A DNA stretch of 8,720 nucleotides from Anaerolineae bacterium (GCA_003141915.1 PLNY01000319.1:5296-14015), one strand, 5' to 3'. Shown: positions 1 through 6,640, counted from the first letter of the stretch. Numbers and translations are program-made. Notes: generated from the sequence alone by a model not told the origin.

Positions 1-720
1 AAAATCGCTGCCGCTAAACGCATGTTGGATTTTCCAGCCACACTTCAGAATGATTCGTTTCTTGATTTTGCCACCATTCAATTGACGAGCACATCCAGAG
101 CAAATCGCATCCTTTGTGACTTGAGCTGGCCACTTGGTGAACTCCAAATTATGACCATGCGTTTGCAGGACCATGCGAACGTCGTCTCTTATCTGTATTC
201 GCATCCAGTCAATCCTGACACAAAAAAGATACCACAAACGATCGATTGGTCAGCTGAGTTTTCATCCGCCCTGGCAGAACAAAAACAGCATACACTTAAC
301 AACCCACTGGGCATTGAGGATGATCGCTGGTGGTTTTATCAACATGTCCTGACTAATCCGACCCCCGCTGGATCGGAAGACACAAGATTCATCAGCCGAG
401 TCGAACACCATCTTGAATGGACCGATCTTGATATACTTCTGCGTGCCCTACAGGAGCTAGGCGCCCAGCCGTTGATCTTGAGCCGCCCGATGAACGTTCA
501 CCTTTGGGAAGCACAGGGGGTTTCCGAGCAGGCACAAAACATTTATTATGTCAAATTGAATGAGATGGTGAATCAATATCATATGCCATTGGTTGATTAC
601 CAACAATATGGCACGGATATTTATTTCAGTATTGACCAAGGGGCGCATACCAGCCGCTATGGATGGGTTTATGTGGATCAAACCCTTGACGAATTCTTTC
701 ACGGACAAATTCAACCATGA
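1..720 (+). CDS. dltD: DltD-like D-alanyl transfer protein, upstream copy (5' end outside window)
   Basis: The reading frame is open from the first base, so this is the C-terminal 239 residues of a longer protein; the ATG at 22 is internal and not the start. It aligns almost without gaps to residues 165-402 of the next gene. Over the last 83 comparable residues I count 59 identities by hand. It keeps the C-terminal signature of the DltD SGNH-hydrolase-like fold: an Asp-Gln-Gly-Ala-His stretch running into TSRYGWVYVD, the likely Asp/His part of the catalytic triad. The Ser-containing N-terminal block and membrane anchor would lie to the left of the window. DltD is an extracytoplasmic, membrane-anchored enzyme that finishes D-alanine transfer to surface polymers. 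The stop codon overlaps the ATG of the second copy (ATGA), which suggests translational coupling. The frame is intact with no sign of decay. Which acceptor each copy serves cannot be read from the sequence. Confidence 0.82.
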   Translation, partial: KIAAAKRMLDFPATLQNDSFLDFATIQLTSTSRANRILCDLSWPLGELQIMTMRLQDHANVVSYLYSHPVNPDTKKIPQTIDWSAEFSSALAEQKQHTLNNPLGIEDDRWWFYQHVLTNPTPAGSEDTRFISRVEHHLEWTDLDILLRALQELGAQPLILSRPMNVHLWEAQGVSEQAQNIYYVKLNEMVNQYHMPLVDYQQYGTDIYFSIDQGAHTSRYGWVYVDQTLDEFFHGQIQP

Positions 721-1925
721 AACGGATGCCGCACCTGGCCGCCGCAATCGTTTCGTTTTTCGTTCTCACGCTGGCGCTCATTGGGCTCAATGATTATGCC
801 CAATCCATTGAACAAGAGTATGTCAATGCTTTGGCTCCCTTAAACTTATCCCAAACTCTCAATGGAATCACTTTGCAACGCGCAGCGCTTTACCGCCCTG
901 ACCTTCTTCTTGTCTACGGAAGTTCGGAAATGACGGTGGAGAATACGCCTTATCAAGCTGAAAAATTCTTCGCAACATATCCCACCGGCTTTACAGTTTT
1001 TAACGTGGTGAATTTAGGAGCCGGATCGCTTACGATGGCAGAGGACCTTGCAGCGCTTGGCCCGGACTTGAAAGGGAAGAAAGTAGTAATCTCCATTACG
1101 CCTGCGCCTTTTACGTTTAGCGCCCTCACTGAAGAATATTATGCCGGTAACTATTCACGGCTCCACGCCTATGGATTGATTTTCAGCCCTTATCTCAGTA
1201 CGGGGCTGAAATTCGCCGCTGCCCAGCGTTTGTTGGGTCATCCCAAAACACTTCAAAACGATCCCTTTTTTGAATTCACATTAAACCACATGGTTGACAC
1301 ATCAATTCAAAACCAGGCCTTGTATGTTATCATGTGGCCCTTGGGAGAACTTCAGACAGAAATTATGCAGCTTCAAGATCACGCAGAGGCGCTCTTCTAT
1401 CTTCGAGACCATTCCGTTGATCCCGATGTAAAACGAATCCCGCAGCAAATTGATTGGTCAAAGGATTTTCAAGATGCTCTCGCAGAGCAAAAACTACATA
1501 CTCAAAGTAATCCCTACGGCATCGAGGATTGGAGATGGAAGCTATTCCAGGGAAAATCAGAAGTTCCCTATCCCGCCGGGTCGGGCAATGCGGCATTTTT
1601 GAATTTTCTAAAGACCTCCGAAGAGTGGCCGGATTTCAAAGTCCTATTGGATGTATTGCACGAGTTGGGGGCAAAGCCATTGATACTCAGCCGCCCGGTT
1701 AACGGCGGCTACTGGACGGCCGTGGGAGTATCGGAAGACGCTCAGAATGCATATTACATAAAGCTACATGCCATTGTTGATCCCTACGATATGACGCTCG
1801 TGGACTATCGACAATACACGAACGATATTTATTTCAGCATGGACAGCGTGGCACATACCAGCCGCTATGGATGGGTTTATGTGGATCAAACACTTGACCA
1901 ATTTTTTCACGGCAATTTACACTAA
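717..1925 (+). CDS. dltD: DltD D-alanyl transfer protein, second copy (complete)
   Basis: This complete 402-residue protein is close to the usual DltD length. Residues about 5-25 form a single N-terminal membrane anchor (rich in A, I, V, F and L), followed by an extracytoplasmic domain. The LLVYGSSEM segment at 64-72 carries the nucleophile serine (Ser70 by analogy with the GSS block of DltD/SGNH enzymes). The MDSVAHTSRYGWVYVD region at 375-390 supplies the Asp376/His380 pair. Known DltD proteins take D-alanine delivered by DltB/DltX and esterify it to a teichoic acid; the acceptor in this organism is unknown. The start is the ATG inside the ATGA overlap with the preceding dltD. There is no convincing Shine-Dalgarno before it, which fits coupled translation. 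The last 47 bases also encode the start of dltX in another frame. Family assignment is firm; the exact role compared with the first copy is open. Confidence 0.88.
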   Translation: MKRMPHLAAAIVSFFVLTLALIGLNDYAQSIEQEYVNALAPLNLSQTLNGITLQRAALYRPDLLLVYGSSEMTVENTPYQAEKFFATYPTGFTVFNVVNLGAGSLTMAEDLAALGPDLKGKKVVISITPAPFTFSALTEEYYAGNYSRLHAYGLIFSPYLSTGLKFAAAQRLLGHPKTLQNDPFFEFTLNHMVDTSIQNQALYVIMWPLGELQTEIMQLQDHAEALFYLRDHSVDPDVKRIPQQIDWSKDFQDALAEQKLHTQSNPYGIEDWRWKLFQGKSEVPYPAGSGNAAFLNFLKTSEEWPDFKVLLDVLHELGAKPLILSRPVNGGYWTAVGVSEDAQNAYYIKLHAIVDPYDMTLVDYRQYTNDIYFSMDSVAHTSRYGWVYVDQTLDQFFHGNLH

Positions 1926-2043
1926 TCCGACCGGGCGCGTCGTTCTATTGACGCTGTATTATCTCGCCATCATCGTGGGATTGATCATCATGTATGGCCG
2001 AGGCAATTTCACCACGCCCAAGTTCGTCTATCAAGGATTCTAA
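1879..2043 (+). CDS. dltX: DltX microprotein (54 aa), D-alanyl carrier of the Dlt pathway
   Basis: This short ORF overlaps the 3' end of the second dltD by 47 bases in another frame and ends in TAATG, sharing bases with the dltA start. The protein opens MWIKHLTNFF, has one membrane segment at about 21-39 (VVLLTLYYLAIIVGLIIMY), and ends GNFTTPKFVYQGF. The RxxLLTLYYLAI core and the C-terminal FxYxxF pattern (Phe49, Tyr51, Phe54) are hallmarks of DltX. In the studied Firmicute pathway, DltX is needed for D-alanylation, and its C-terminal tyrosine is reported to carry D-alanine between DltB and DltD. Location between dltD and dltA supports this strongly. I chose the ATG at 1879 because GGATGGG lies just upstream; the in-frame ATG at 1867 would give 58 residues and has no obvious ribosome site. 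It is short enough to be missed by gene callers with a 60-residue cut-off. Confidence 0.86.
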   Translation: MWIKHLTNFFTAIYTNPTGRVVLLTLYYLAIIVGLIIMYGRGNFTTPKFVYQGF

Positions 2044-2045
2044 TG
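2033..2045 (+). promoter_or_regulatory. dltX-dltA translational coupling site (SD plus TAATG)
   Basis: An AAGGA Shine-Dalgarno at 2033-2037 lies inside the last codons of dltX, in the Gln-Gly of its FVYQGF tail. It sits five bases before the dltA ATG at 2043. The dltX stop TAA (2041-2043) shares its final A with that ATG. The layout implies that dltA translation is tied to dltX termination, and it supports dltX being a translated gene. Confidence 0.7.
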
Positions 2046-3515
2046 AACTTGATCGAACGGATAGATCGCTGGAGCCATGAGACGCCGGAACGCGTCGCGC
2101 ACGTTAGCGGCAAGCGGTCGTTGACCTATGCCGAGTTGACGCGTCAATCCAATGCGTTGGCGGCGTCGTTATCCAAACAAGCGCCGGACGACCATTCCCC
2201 GATTGCTATCCAGGGTCACAAAGAACCAGAGATGCTCATTGCGTTTCTCGGCGCGGTGAAATCCGGGCATCCGTATATTCCATTGGACAGTTCGCTCCCA
2301 TCGCAGCGCGTCGAAACGATTTTGGAAACCGCAAAAGCGTCTATGTTTCTCACGCCCGATAAAGTGAATGAACTGGTCAGTCAATCAAAAGAAGGCGAAT
2401 CCAACTTTCAAATTCATCACCCTGCGCTCGATGACGCCTGGTATATCATCTTCACGTCGGGGAGTACCGGCGAACCCAAAGGCGTTATCATCACTTGCGG
2501 ATGTTTGGAAAGTTTTGTGAATTGGATATTATCTGAACAACAATTTATTGAAGACAAAGAAGTATTTCTTAATCAAGCGCCATTTTCGTTCGACCTATCG
2601 GTGATGGATTTATATTCAAGCCTGGTCAGCGGCGGCACGCTCTTCAGCTTGACCAAAGATGTGATCGCCGAACCGAAAAAATTATTCAAAGTCCTGAGCC
2701 GTTCGGAAGTCAGCGTCTGGGTTTCGACTCCGTCGTTCGCGCAATTCTGTTTGACGGAACCAACTTTCAACGAACACATGATTCCGCCAGTCAACAAATT
2801 TTGGTTCTGCGGCGAGACCCTCGCACCGGAAGTGGCTGGCAGTTTGCTGACGCGTTTTCCAAAGGCCGAAGTTTGGAACACCTATGGGCCAACGGAAACA
2901 ACGGTGGCGACAACGTCCATTCGCGTCGATCAAGATGTCATCAAGCGATACAGTCCGTTGCCGGTTGGCAGGCCCAAGCCCGATTGCGAAATCCACATTC
3001 TCGATAACGGAGCCGAAGCTCAAGCCGGAGAACGAGGCGAGATCGTCATCGCAGGACCGAACGTCAGCGCGGGATATATTCATCGTCCCGATTTGACCGA
3101 GCGCGCGTTTTATCGAATCAATAACATGCGCGCCTATCGCACCGGCGATTTGGGCCATTATCAGGATGGATATTTGTTTTTTGATGGACGGATTGATTTT
3201 CAAATCAAGCTGCATGGCTATCGCATCGAGATCGGTGATATTGAAAATAATTTGCATGCGCTTCCAAATGTGCGCGATGCGGTGGTCATCCCGGTGATGA
3301 AAAACAATAAAGCGGATCATTTGGCGGCGTTCGTCATTCTCAAAGAACGCATAAGCAAATCGGATTATGAAATCACGCGCGCATTGAAACTTGAATTAAG
3401 CGGGCGACTGCCCGATTACATGATCCCGCGCAAATTTATTTTCGTGGAGCGATTCCCGATGACGAATAACGGCAAAGCCGACCGTCGAAAACTATCTGCG
3501 AGTCTGAAATCCTGA
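2043..3515 (+). CDS. dltA: D-alanine--D-alanyl carrier protein ligase DltA
   Basis: This 490-residue ANL-superfamily adenylation enzyme activates D-alanine with ATP and transfers it to the phosphopantetheine of a carrier protein (DltC) in the cytoplasm. All core motifs are present in order: A3 IIFTSGSTGEPKGV at 135-148, A4 FSFDLS at 181-186, A5 NTYGPTETT at 279-287, A7 YRTGDL at 365-370, A8 GRIDFQIKLHGYRIEIGDIE at 382-401, and A10 NNGKADRRK at 475-483 with the catalytic lysine at 478. The FCGE at 255-258 places a cysteine where known DltA proteins use one for D-alanine selectivity, which favours DltA over a generic NRPS adenylation domain. Length is close to typical DltA (about 500), with no fused carrier domain. 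The start is fixed by the AAGGA site and the overlap with dltX. No dltC lies next to it, so its carrier must be encoded elsewhere. Assignment is firm. Confidence 0.93.
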   Translation: MNLIERIDRWSHETPERVAHVSGKRSLTYAELTRQSNALAASLSKQAPDDHSPIAIQGHKEPEMLIAFLGAVKSGHPYIPLDSSLPSQRVETILETAKASMFLTPDKVNELVSQSKEGESNFQIHHPALDDAWYIIFTSGSTGEPKGVIITCGCLESFVNWILSEQQFIEDKEVFLNQAPFSFDLSVMDLYSSLVSGGTLFSLTKDVIAEPKKLFKVLSRSEVSVWVSTPSFAQFCLTEPTFNEHMIPPVNKFWFCGETLAPEVAGSLLTRFPKAEVWNTYGPTETTVATTSIRVDQDVIKRYSPLPVGRPKPDCEIHILDNGAEAQAGERGEIVIAGPNVSAGYIHRPDLTERAFYRINNMRAYRTGDLGHYQDGYLFFDGRIDFQIKLHGYRIEIGDIENNLHALPNVRDAVVIPVMKNNKADHLAAFVILKERISKSDYEITRALKLELSGRLPDYMIPRKFIFVERFPMTNNGKADRRKLSASLKS

Positions 3516-3518
3516 TTC

Positions 3519-3612
3519 GCCACAGATAAACACAGATGGATACAGATTTTTTGATGAACGTTCTCGCGATTTCTTTATCAATTATCCGCGTTTATCCGCG
3601 TTCATCTGCGGC
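3519..3612 (+). repeat. Imperfect inverted repeat of dispersed-repeat type between dltA and dltB
   Basis: Two 29-base arms, 3519-3547 (GCCACAGATAAACACAGATG...) and 3584-3612 (read on the other strand GCCGCAGATGAACGCGGATA...), match at 20 positions by hand alignment. All nine differences are transitions. The arms flank a 36-base spacer. Each arm contains short CAGAT/CGGAT units, the style of a family of short extragenic repeats I recall from many environmental bacterial genomes. It starts four bases after the dltA stop and fills most of the 127-base gap before dltB. It could fold as a long hairpin in the mRNA. It encodes nothing, I see no transposase, and only a genome-wide search would show copy number. 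Confidence 0.6.
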
Positions 3613-3642
3613 CATTTTCCAAACACCCTCTGAGAGTATTCA

Positions 3643-4818
3643 ATGATTCCATATACCAGCTTTCTTTACTTTGGCATTTTACTGATCTATATCGTGATAC
3701 CGGCCATCATCGTCGGCTTCTTCAAGCGGATTTCAAAAATCTGGCTGGTGCTGGCGACCATCGGCATGCTGGTTATTCAATATTACGTTCCACAGCAAAT
3801 CACAAAATCCATATCGGTCAATGAAATTGAACTGGTCGCGATTTATGCAATCCTGCAATGGCTGATTGCAATTGTCTTTTTGTTCATCCACAAGCGCGGA
3901 AAAAATCAGACTGCATTTTACCTGGCAGTGTTATTAAGTTTATTGCCCTTGCTCGCCGCGAAATTCATTCCGCTCTTCCAACCCGATTATCAAATCTTCT
4001 TTTTGGGATTATCGTACATCACCTTCCGAAGCGTGGATGTAATCATCGGTATTCACGATGGAATGATCGCCTCGCTTCCGCCGATTCAATATCTGACCTT
4101 CTTATTGTTCTTCCCCACCATTTCATCCGGACCGATCGACCGCTACAACCGCTTCGAGGAAGACTGGAAGCGCGAGCGGACGCGCACCGAATTCTTGTCC
4201 GACCTCGATGGATTCGTTCATCGAGTGTTTACCGGCTTCCTTTATAAATTCATCTTAGCTTCGCTAATTCAACAATACTGGCTCAATCCGTTGGCGAATG
4301 CCCACAGCATCATGCACACCGCTTCTTACATGTACGGGTATACATTCTACCTGTTCTTTGACTTCGCCGGTTACAGCGCCTTCGCGGTTGGATTCAGTTA
4401 TTTGTTCGGCATCCACACGCCGGAAAATTTCAACCGCCCGTTTCTTGCGCGCGACATCCGCGAGTTCTGGAATCGCTGGCACATGAGCCTGTCGTTCTGG
4501 TTCCGCGATCACATCTATAATCGTTTCGTCTTTACCGCGTTGAGAAATAAATGGTTCAAGAATCGCTACATCGCTTCTTATGTTGGATATATTCTCACGA
4601 TGGGATTGATGGGGCTATGGCACGGCACCGAATTGCATTACATCGTCTATGGTTTATATATGGGCGTCCTGTTGGCGGTCACGACCTGGCTGGATCGCCG
4701 CTTCAAAGGAAATCGTCTGCTCAACAGCAAGGCTTTCATTTGGCAAGCCGCGTCCATTTTGATTACCTTCCATCTCGTTGCGATTGGATTATTGATTTTC
4801 TCTGGACGATTATTTTAA
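3643..4818 (+). CDS. dltB: D-alanyl transfer MBOAT acyltransferase DltB
   Basis: This 391-residue polytopic membrane protein of the MBOAT family has hydrophobic segments throughout. In known systems DltB takes D-alanine from DltC on the cytoplasmic side and delivers it across the membrane. Diagnostic features are FFPTISSGPIDR at 156-167, DFAGYSAFAVG at 240-250, EFWNRWHMSLSFWFRD at 274-289 with conserved His280, and MGLWHG at 323-328 with the presumed catalytic His327. These match DltB better than the AlgI or PatA branches, and the neighbours dltX and dltA agree. Length is near the usual 380-415. The start ATG follows a modest GAGAG ribosome site at 3632-3636 with six bases of spacing. Unlike its neighbours upstream, it is separated from dltA by a repeat-bearing gap of 127 bases. 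Confidence 0.92.
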   Translation: MIPYTSFLYFGILLIYIVIPAIIVGFFKRISKIWLVLATIGMLVIQYYVPQQITKSISVNEIELVAIYAILQWLIAIVFLFIHKRGKNQTAFYLAVLLSLLPLLAAKFIPLFQPDYQIFFLGLSYITFRSVDVIIGIHDGMIASLPPIQYLTFLLFFPTISSGPIDRYNRFEEDWKRERTRTEFLSDLDGFVHRVFTGFLYKFILASLIQQYWLNPLANAHSIMHTASYMYGYTFYLFFDFAGYSAFAVGFSYLFGIHTPENFNRPFLARDIREFWNRWHMSLSFWFRDHIYNRFVFTALRNKWFKNRYIASYVGYILTMGLMGLWHGTELHYIVYGLYMGVLLAVTTWLDRRFKGNRLLNSKAFIWQAASILITFHLVAIGLLIFSGRLF

Positions 4819-4822
4819 CTGA

Positions 4823-5974
4823 ATGCAAACCCAACCCTCAGAAATTTCGCGTCGAAGCCGATTGATCGAAGTCGCCGCGCTTTTTCTACGGCTGGGATTC
4901 ACCGCCTTCGGCGGTCCCGCCGCGCATATCGCGATCATGCGCAACGAGGTCGTGAAGCGACACAAGTGGGTTACCGACCAGGAATTTCTCGATCTCTTCG
5001 GCACGGCAAATTTAATTCCCGGCCCCACGTCAACCGAAACGGCAATTTATCTGGGTTATCGCCGCGTCGGTTGGATGGGACTCGTTCTGGCTGGCGCCTG
5101 TTTCATCTTGCCGGCAATGTTGATCGTGATGATATTAAGTTGGGCATATATTCGTTATGGCACAACGCCTTGGGCAAGCGGCATCCTGTACGGCATCATG
5201 CCAGTGGTGATGGCAATCATCGCTCAAGCGTTATGGGGATTGGGAACGAAAGCGGTGAAGAACTGGCTGACTGGCGTCATTGGGGTGTGCGCGGTGATCC
5301 TTTACATGCTCGGCATAAACATCCTCATCATTCTTTTAGCCGCTGGCTTGATCGTCATGCTCGGCGAAAATTTTTCAAGAATAAAAATGATACCGATGCT
5401 TGGGCTTCTTCTGCCGCTCGCCGGATTAAATCTATTAACCTTCTCCACTCCATTCAACTTGACTCTATTATTTCTCAACTTCCTCAAGATCGGCGCGACG
5501 TTATACGGAAGCGGCTATGTTTTGCTTGCATATCTGCGCTCCGACTTCGTTCTCCGCCTCGGCTGGCTGACCGATAAACAATTGATCGACGCGATTGTCA
5601 TCGGTCAGATCACGCCAGGGCCGGTGTTCACCACCGCAACGTTTATTGGCTATTTGCTTGGTGGCATTCCCGGTGCGCTGATTGCCACGCTTGGAATTTT
5701 TCTGCCCTCATTTATTTTTGTTGGCATCAGCGGATTTTTCATCAAATGGATTCGGAATTCCGTATGGGCATCAGGTTTTTTGGATGGAGTCAACGCCGCA
5801 TCACTCGGACTGATGCTGGCGGTTTCCATTCAATTAGCTTCGACCGCTCTGATTGATCCCATTACGATTGCCGTTGCCTTGATTTGTCTCATCATCCTGA
5901 TTCGATTTCAAACCAACTCGACCTGGCTGATCGCAGGCGGCGCATTGATTGGATTGTTCCACACCATATTTTAG
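4823..5974 (+). CDS. chrA: ChrA-family chromate ion transporter (two-domain, long form)
   Basis: This 383-residue membrane protein holds two tandem CHR domains. The first has TAFGGPAAH at 27-35, a MRNEVV segment at 39-44 and GTANLIPGPTSTETAIYLGY at 60-79. The second has LYGSGYVLLAYLRSDFV at 227-243 and QITPGPVFTTATFIGY at 262-277. This duplicated architecture and length are typical of long-chain ChrA proteins, which export chromate using the membrane potential. Many family members lack tested chromate activity, so the substrate is inferred from family only. The gene starts four bases after the dltB stop with no visible Shine-Dalgarno, which suggests it is read from the dlt transcript and coupled to dltB translation. 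The TAG stop lies at the left edge of a 25-base palindrome. Family call is firm; physiological role is uncertain. Confidence 0.88.
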   Translation: MQTQPSEISRRSRLIEVAALFLRLGFTAFGGPAAHIAIMRNEVVKRHKWVTDQEFLDLFGTANLIPGPTSTETAIYLGYRRVGWMGLVLAGACFILPAMLIVMILSWAYIRYGTTPWASGILYGIMPVVMAIIAQALWGLGTKAVKNWLTGVIGVCAVILYMLGINILIILLAAGLIVMLGENFSRIKMIPMLGLLLPLAGLNLLTFSTPFNLTLLFLNFLKIGATLYGSGYVLLAYLRSDFVLRLGWLTDKQLIDAIVIGQITPGPVFTTATFIGYLLGGIPGALIATLGIFLPSFIFVGISGFFIKWIRNSVWASGFLDGVNAASLGLMLAVSIQLASTALIDPITIAVALICLIILIRFQTNSTWLIAGGALIGLFHTIF

Positions 5975-6005
5975 GGGCAGAGCAATGCTCTGCCCCTCTG
6001 TTTTG
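5973..6005 (+). terminator. Palindrome after chrA, probable terminator of the + strand operon
   Basis: A perfect 12+1+12 inverted repeat (AGGGGCAGAGCA, A, TGCTCTGCCCCT; 5973-5997) begins inside the chrA stop codon. It is followed by CTGTTTTG, so a GC-rich hairpin is followed by a short, imperfect T-run on the + strand. It lies in the 43-base gap between two convergent genes, a natural place for termination. The T-run is short and interrupted, so termination strength is unsure. The stem could also be a dispersed palindromic repeat that serves as terminator. Confidence 0.65.
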
Positions 6006-6017
6006 AATCAAAAAATC

Positions 6018-6569
6018 TTATTTCTCTGCCAGCACGAACTCACCAAATGCAATCATGATGAACGTGGCGATCAATGCCAGAATCCACGTCACGCCTGCGA
6101 ACATCTCGGTTTGAGATTCGCGTTGCTCCACTTCGCGCATATTGCGTCCCGCCATGACAAAGCCATTATTGTATGGCAACACCACGGATGCAATCCGAAC
6201 ATCCGCATTCGGCTGCCAGGTCACGCGATTATCCCCGTTTTGTTTGGCGCCATCCAGTGCGCCTTTTGGATAATCAGGCAATTGACCATTCAGCAAACCG
6301 GAGCCTGCCATCGCCTTACCATTCGAATCATAAATATCAATGAACGGCGCAAGGCTGCGCGACATTTCAACTTTTGTGCCAGTAATAACTGAGTCAGCTG
6401 TTGCACCATTATTCAAGGCATAAGCAGTATCTTCCGCCATTTGAATTTGCGGATCGTTCAATCCCTGCCGAAGCGCTTGCTGCACCGTCGCATAAGCCAA
6501 CAGACAAAACGCCGATATGACCACCGCAAAAGGAAGCCAGATTCTAATGATGTTCTTTAATTTACTCAT
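6018..6569 (-). CDS. Small membrane protein with an extracytoplasmic sensor-like domain, function unknown
   Basis: I do not recognise a named gene. The protein has 183 residues: a first membrane segment at about 10-33 (IWLPFAVVISAFCLLAYATV), a soluble region of about 115 residues, and a second membrane segment near the C-terminus (FAGVTWILALIATFIMIAFG) ending in FGEFVLAEK. The loop contains FIDIYDSNGKAMAGSG, a GDNRVTWQP stretch and a VVLPYNNGFVMAGRNMREVE tail. This resembles the PAS/Cache-like extracytoplasmic domains of receptors, but no HAMP, kinase or cyclase domain follows. The frame stays open further upstream to 6665, but I chose the ATG at 6569 because AAAGGAG lies eight bases before it. 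The longer form would also read back into the maeB terminator. It stands alone between two terminators and converges on chrA. The sensing role is inference from fold appearance only. Confidence 0.72.
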   Translation of the reverse strand: MSKLKNIIRIWLPFAVVISAFCLLAYATVQQALRQGLNDPQIQMAEDTAYALNNGATADSVITGTKVEMSRSLAPFIDIYDSNGKAMAGSGLLNGQLPDYPKGALDGAKQNGDNRVTWQPNADVRIASVVLPYNNGFVMAGRNMREVEQRESQTEMFAGVTWILALIATFIMIAFGEFVLAEK

Positions 6570-6577
6570 AGATGATT

Positions 6578-6584
6578 CTCCTTT
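6578..6584 (-). promoter_or_regulatory. Strong Shine-Dalgarno fixing the start of the 183-residue membrane protein
   Basis: AAAGGAG on the minus strand lies eight bases before the ATG at 6569. It decides the start against the longer in-frame ATG at 6665, which falls within the upstream hairpin and has no such site. Confidence 0.75.
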
Positions 6585-6600
6585 CCAGCTTGAAGTATAA

Positions 6601-6628
6601 ATAATATCGTCTATCATTTGCTTGCAAA
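6601..6628 (-). promoter_or_regulatory. Possible sigma-70-type promoter for the small membrane protein gene
   Basis: On the minus strand, TTTGCA (6628-6623) and TATTAT (6606-6601) are separated by 16 bases, about 30 bases before the start codon at 6569. A TATACT slightly downstream is an alternative -10 element. A promoter is expected here because the maeB terminator lies immediately upstream. The match is modest and made by eye. Confidence 0.3.
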
Positions 6629-6640
6629 GACTCTCGCAAT

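Noticed and set aside
593..793. 66-codon + strand frame across the dltD-dltD junction, possibly a second dltX
   Set aside because: Its MWIKPLTNSFT stretch resembles dltX only because it overlaps the same conserved dltD codons; it lacks a membrane segment and the C-terminal FxYxxF motif.
1..1925. The two dltD frames being one gene split by a frameshift
   Set aside because: Both contain the same C-terminal half of DltD, and the second has a complete N-terminus with its own anchor and GSS motif, so this is a duplication.
2682..3320. Long open frame (212 codons) on the minus strand opposite dltA
   Set aside because: It lies wholly antisense to a well-supported dltA with all adenylation motifs in frame; its translation shows no recognisable domain.
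3519..3612. CRISPR-like or direct-repeat array
   Set aside because: There are only two inverted, diverged arms, with no regular spacers and no cas genes.
4966..5577. 203-codon open frame on the + strand inside chrA
   Set aside because: It is in another frame of a clear two-domain transporter, with a composition rich in Arg, His and Ser typical of shadow frames.
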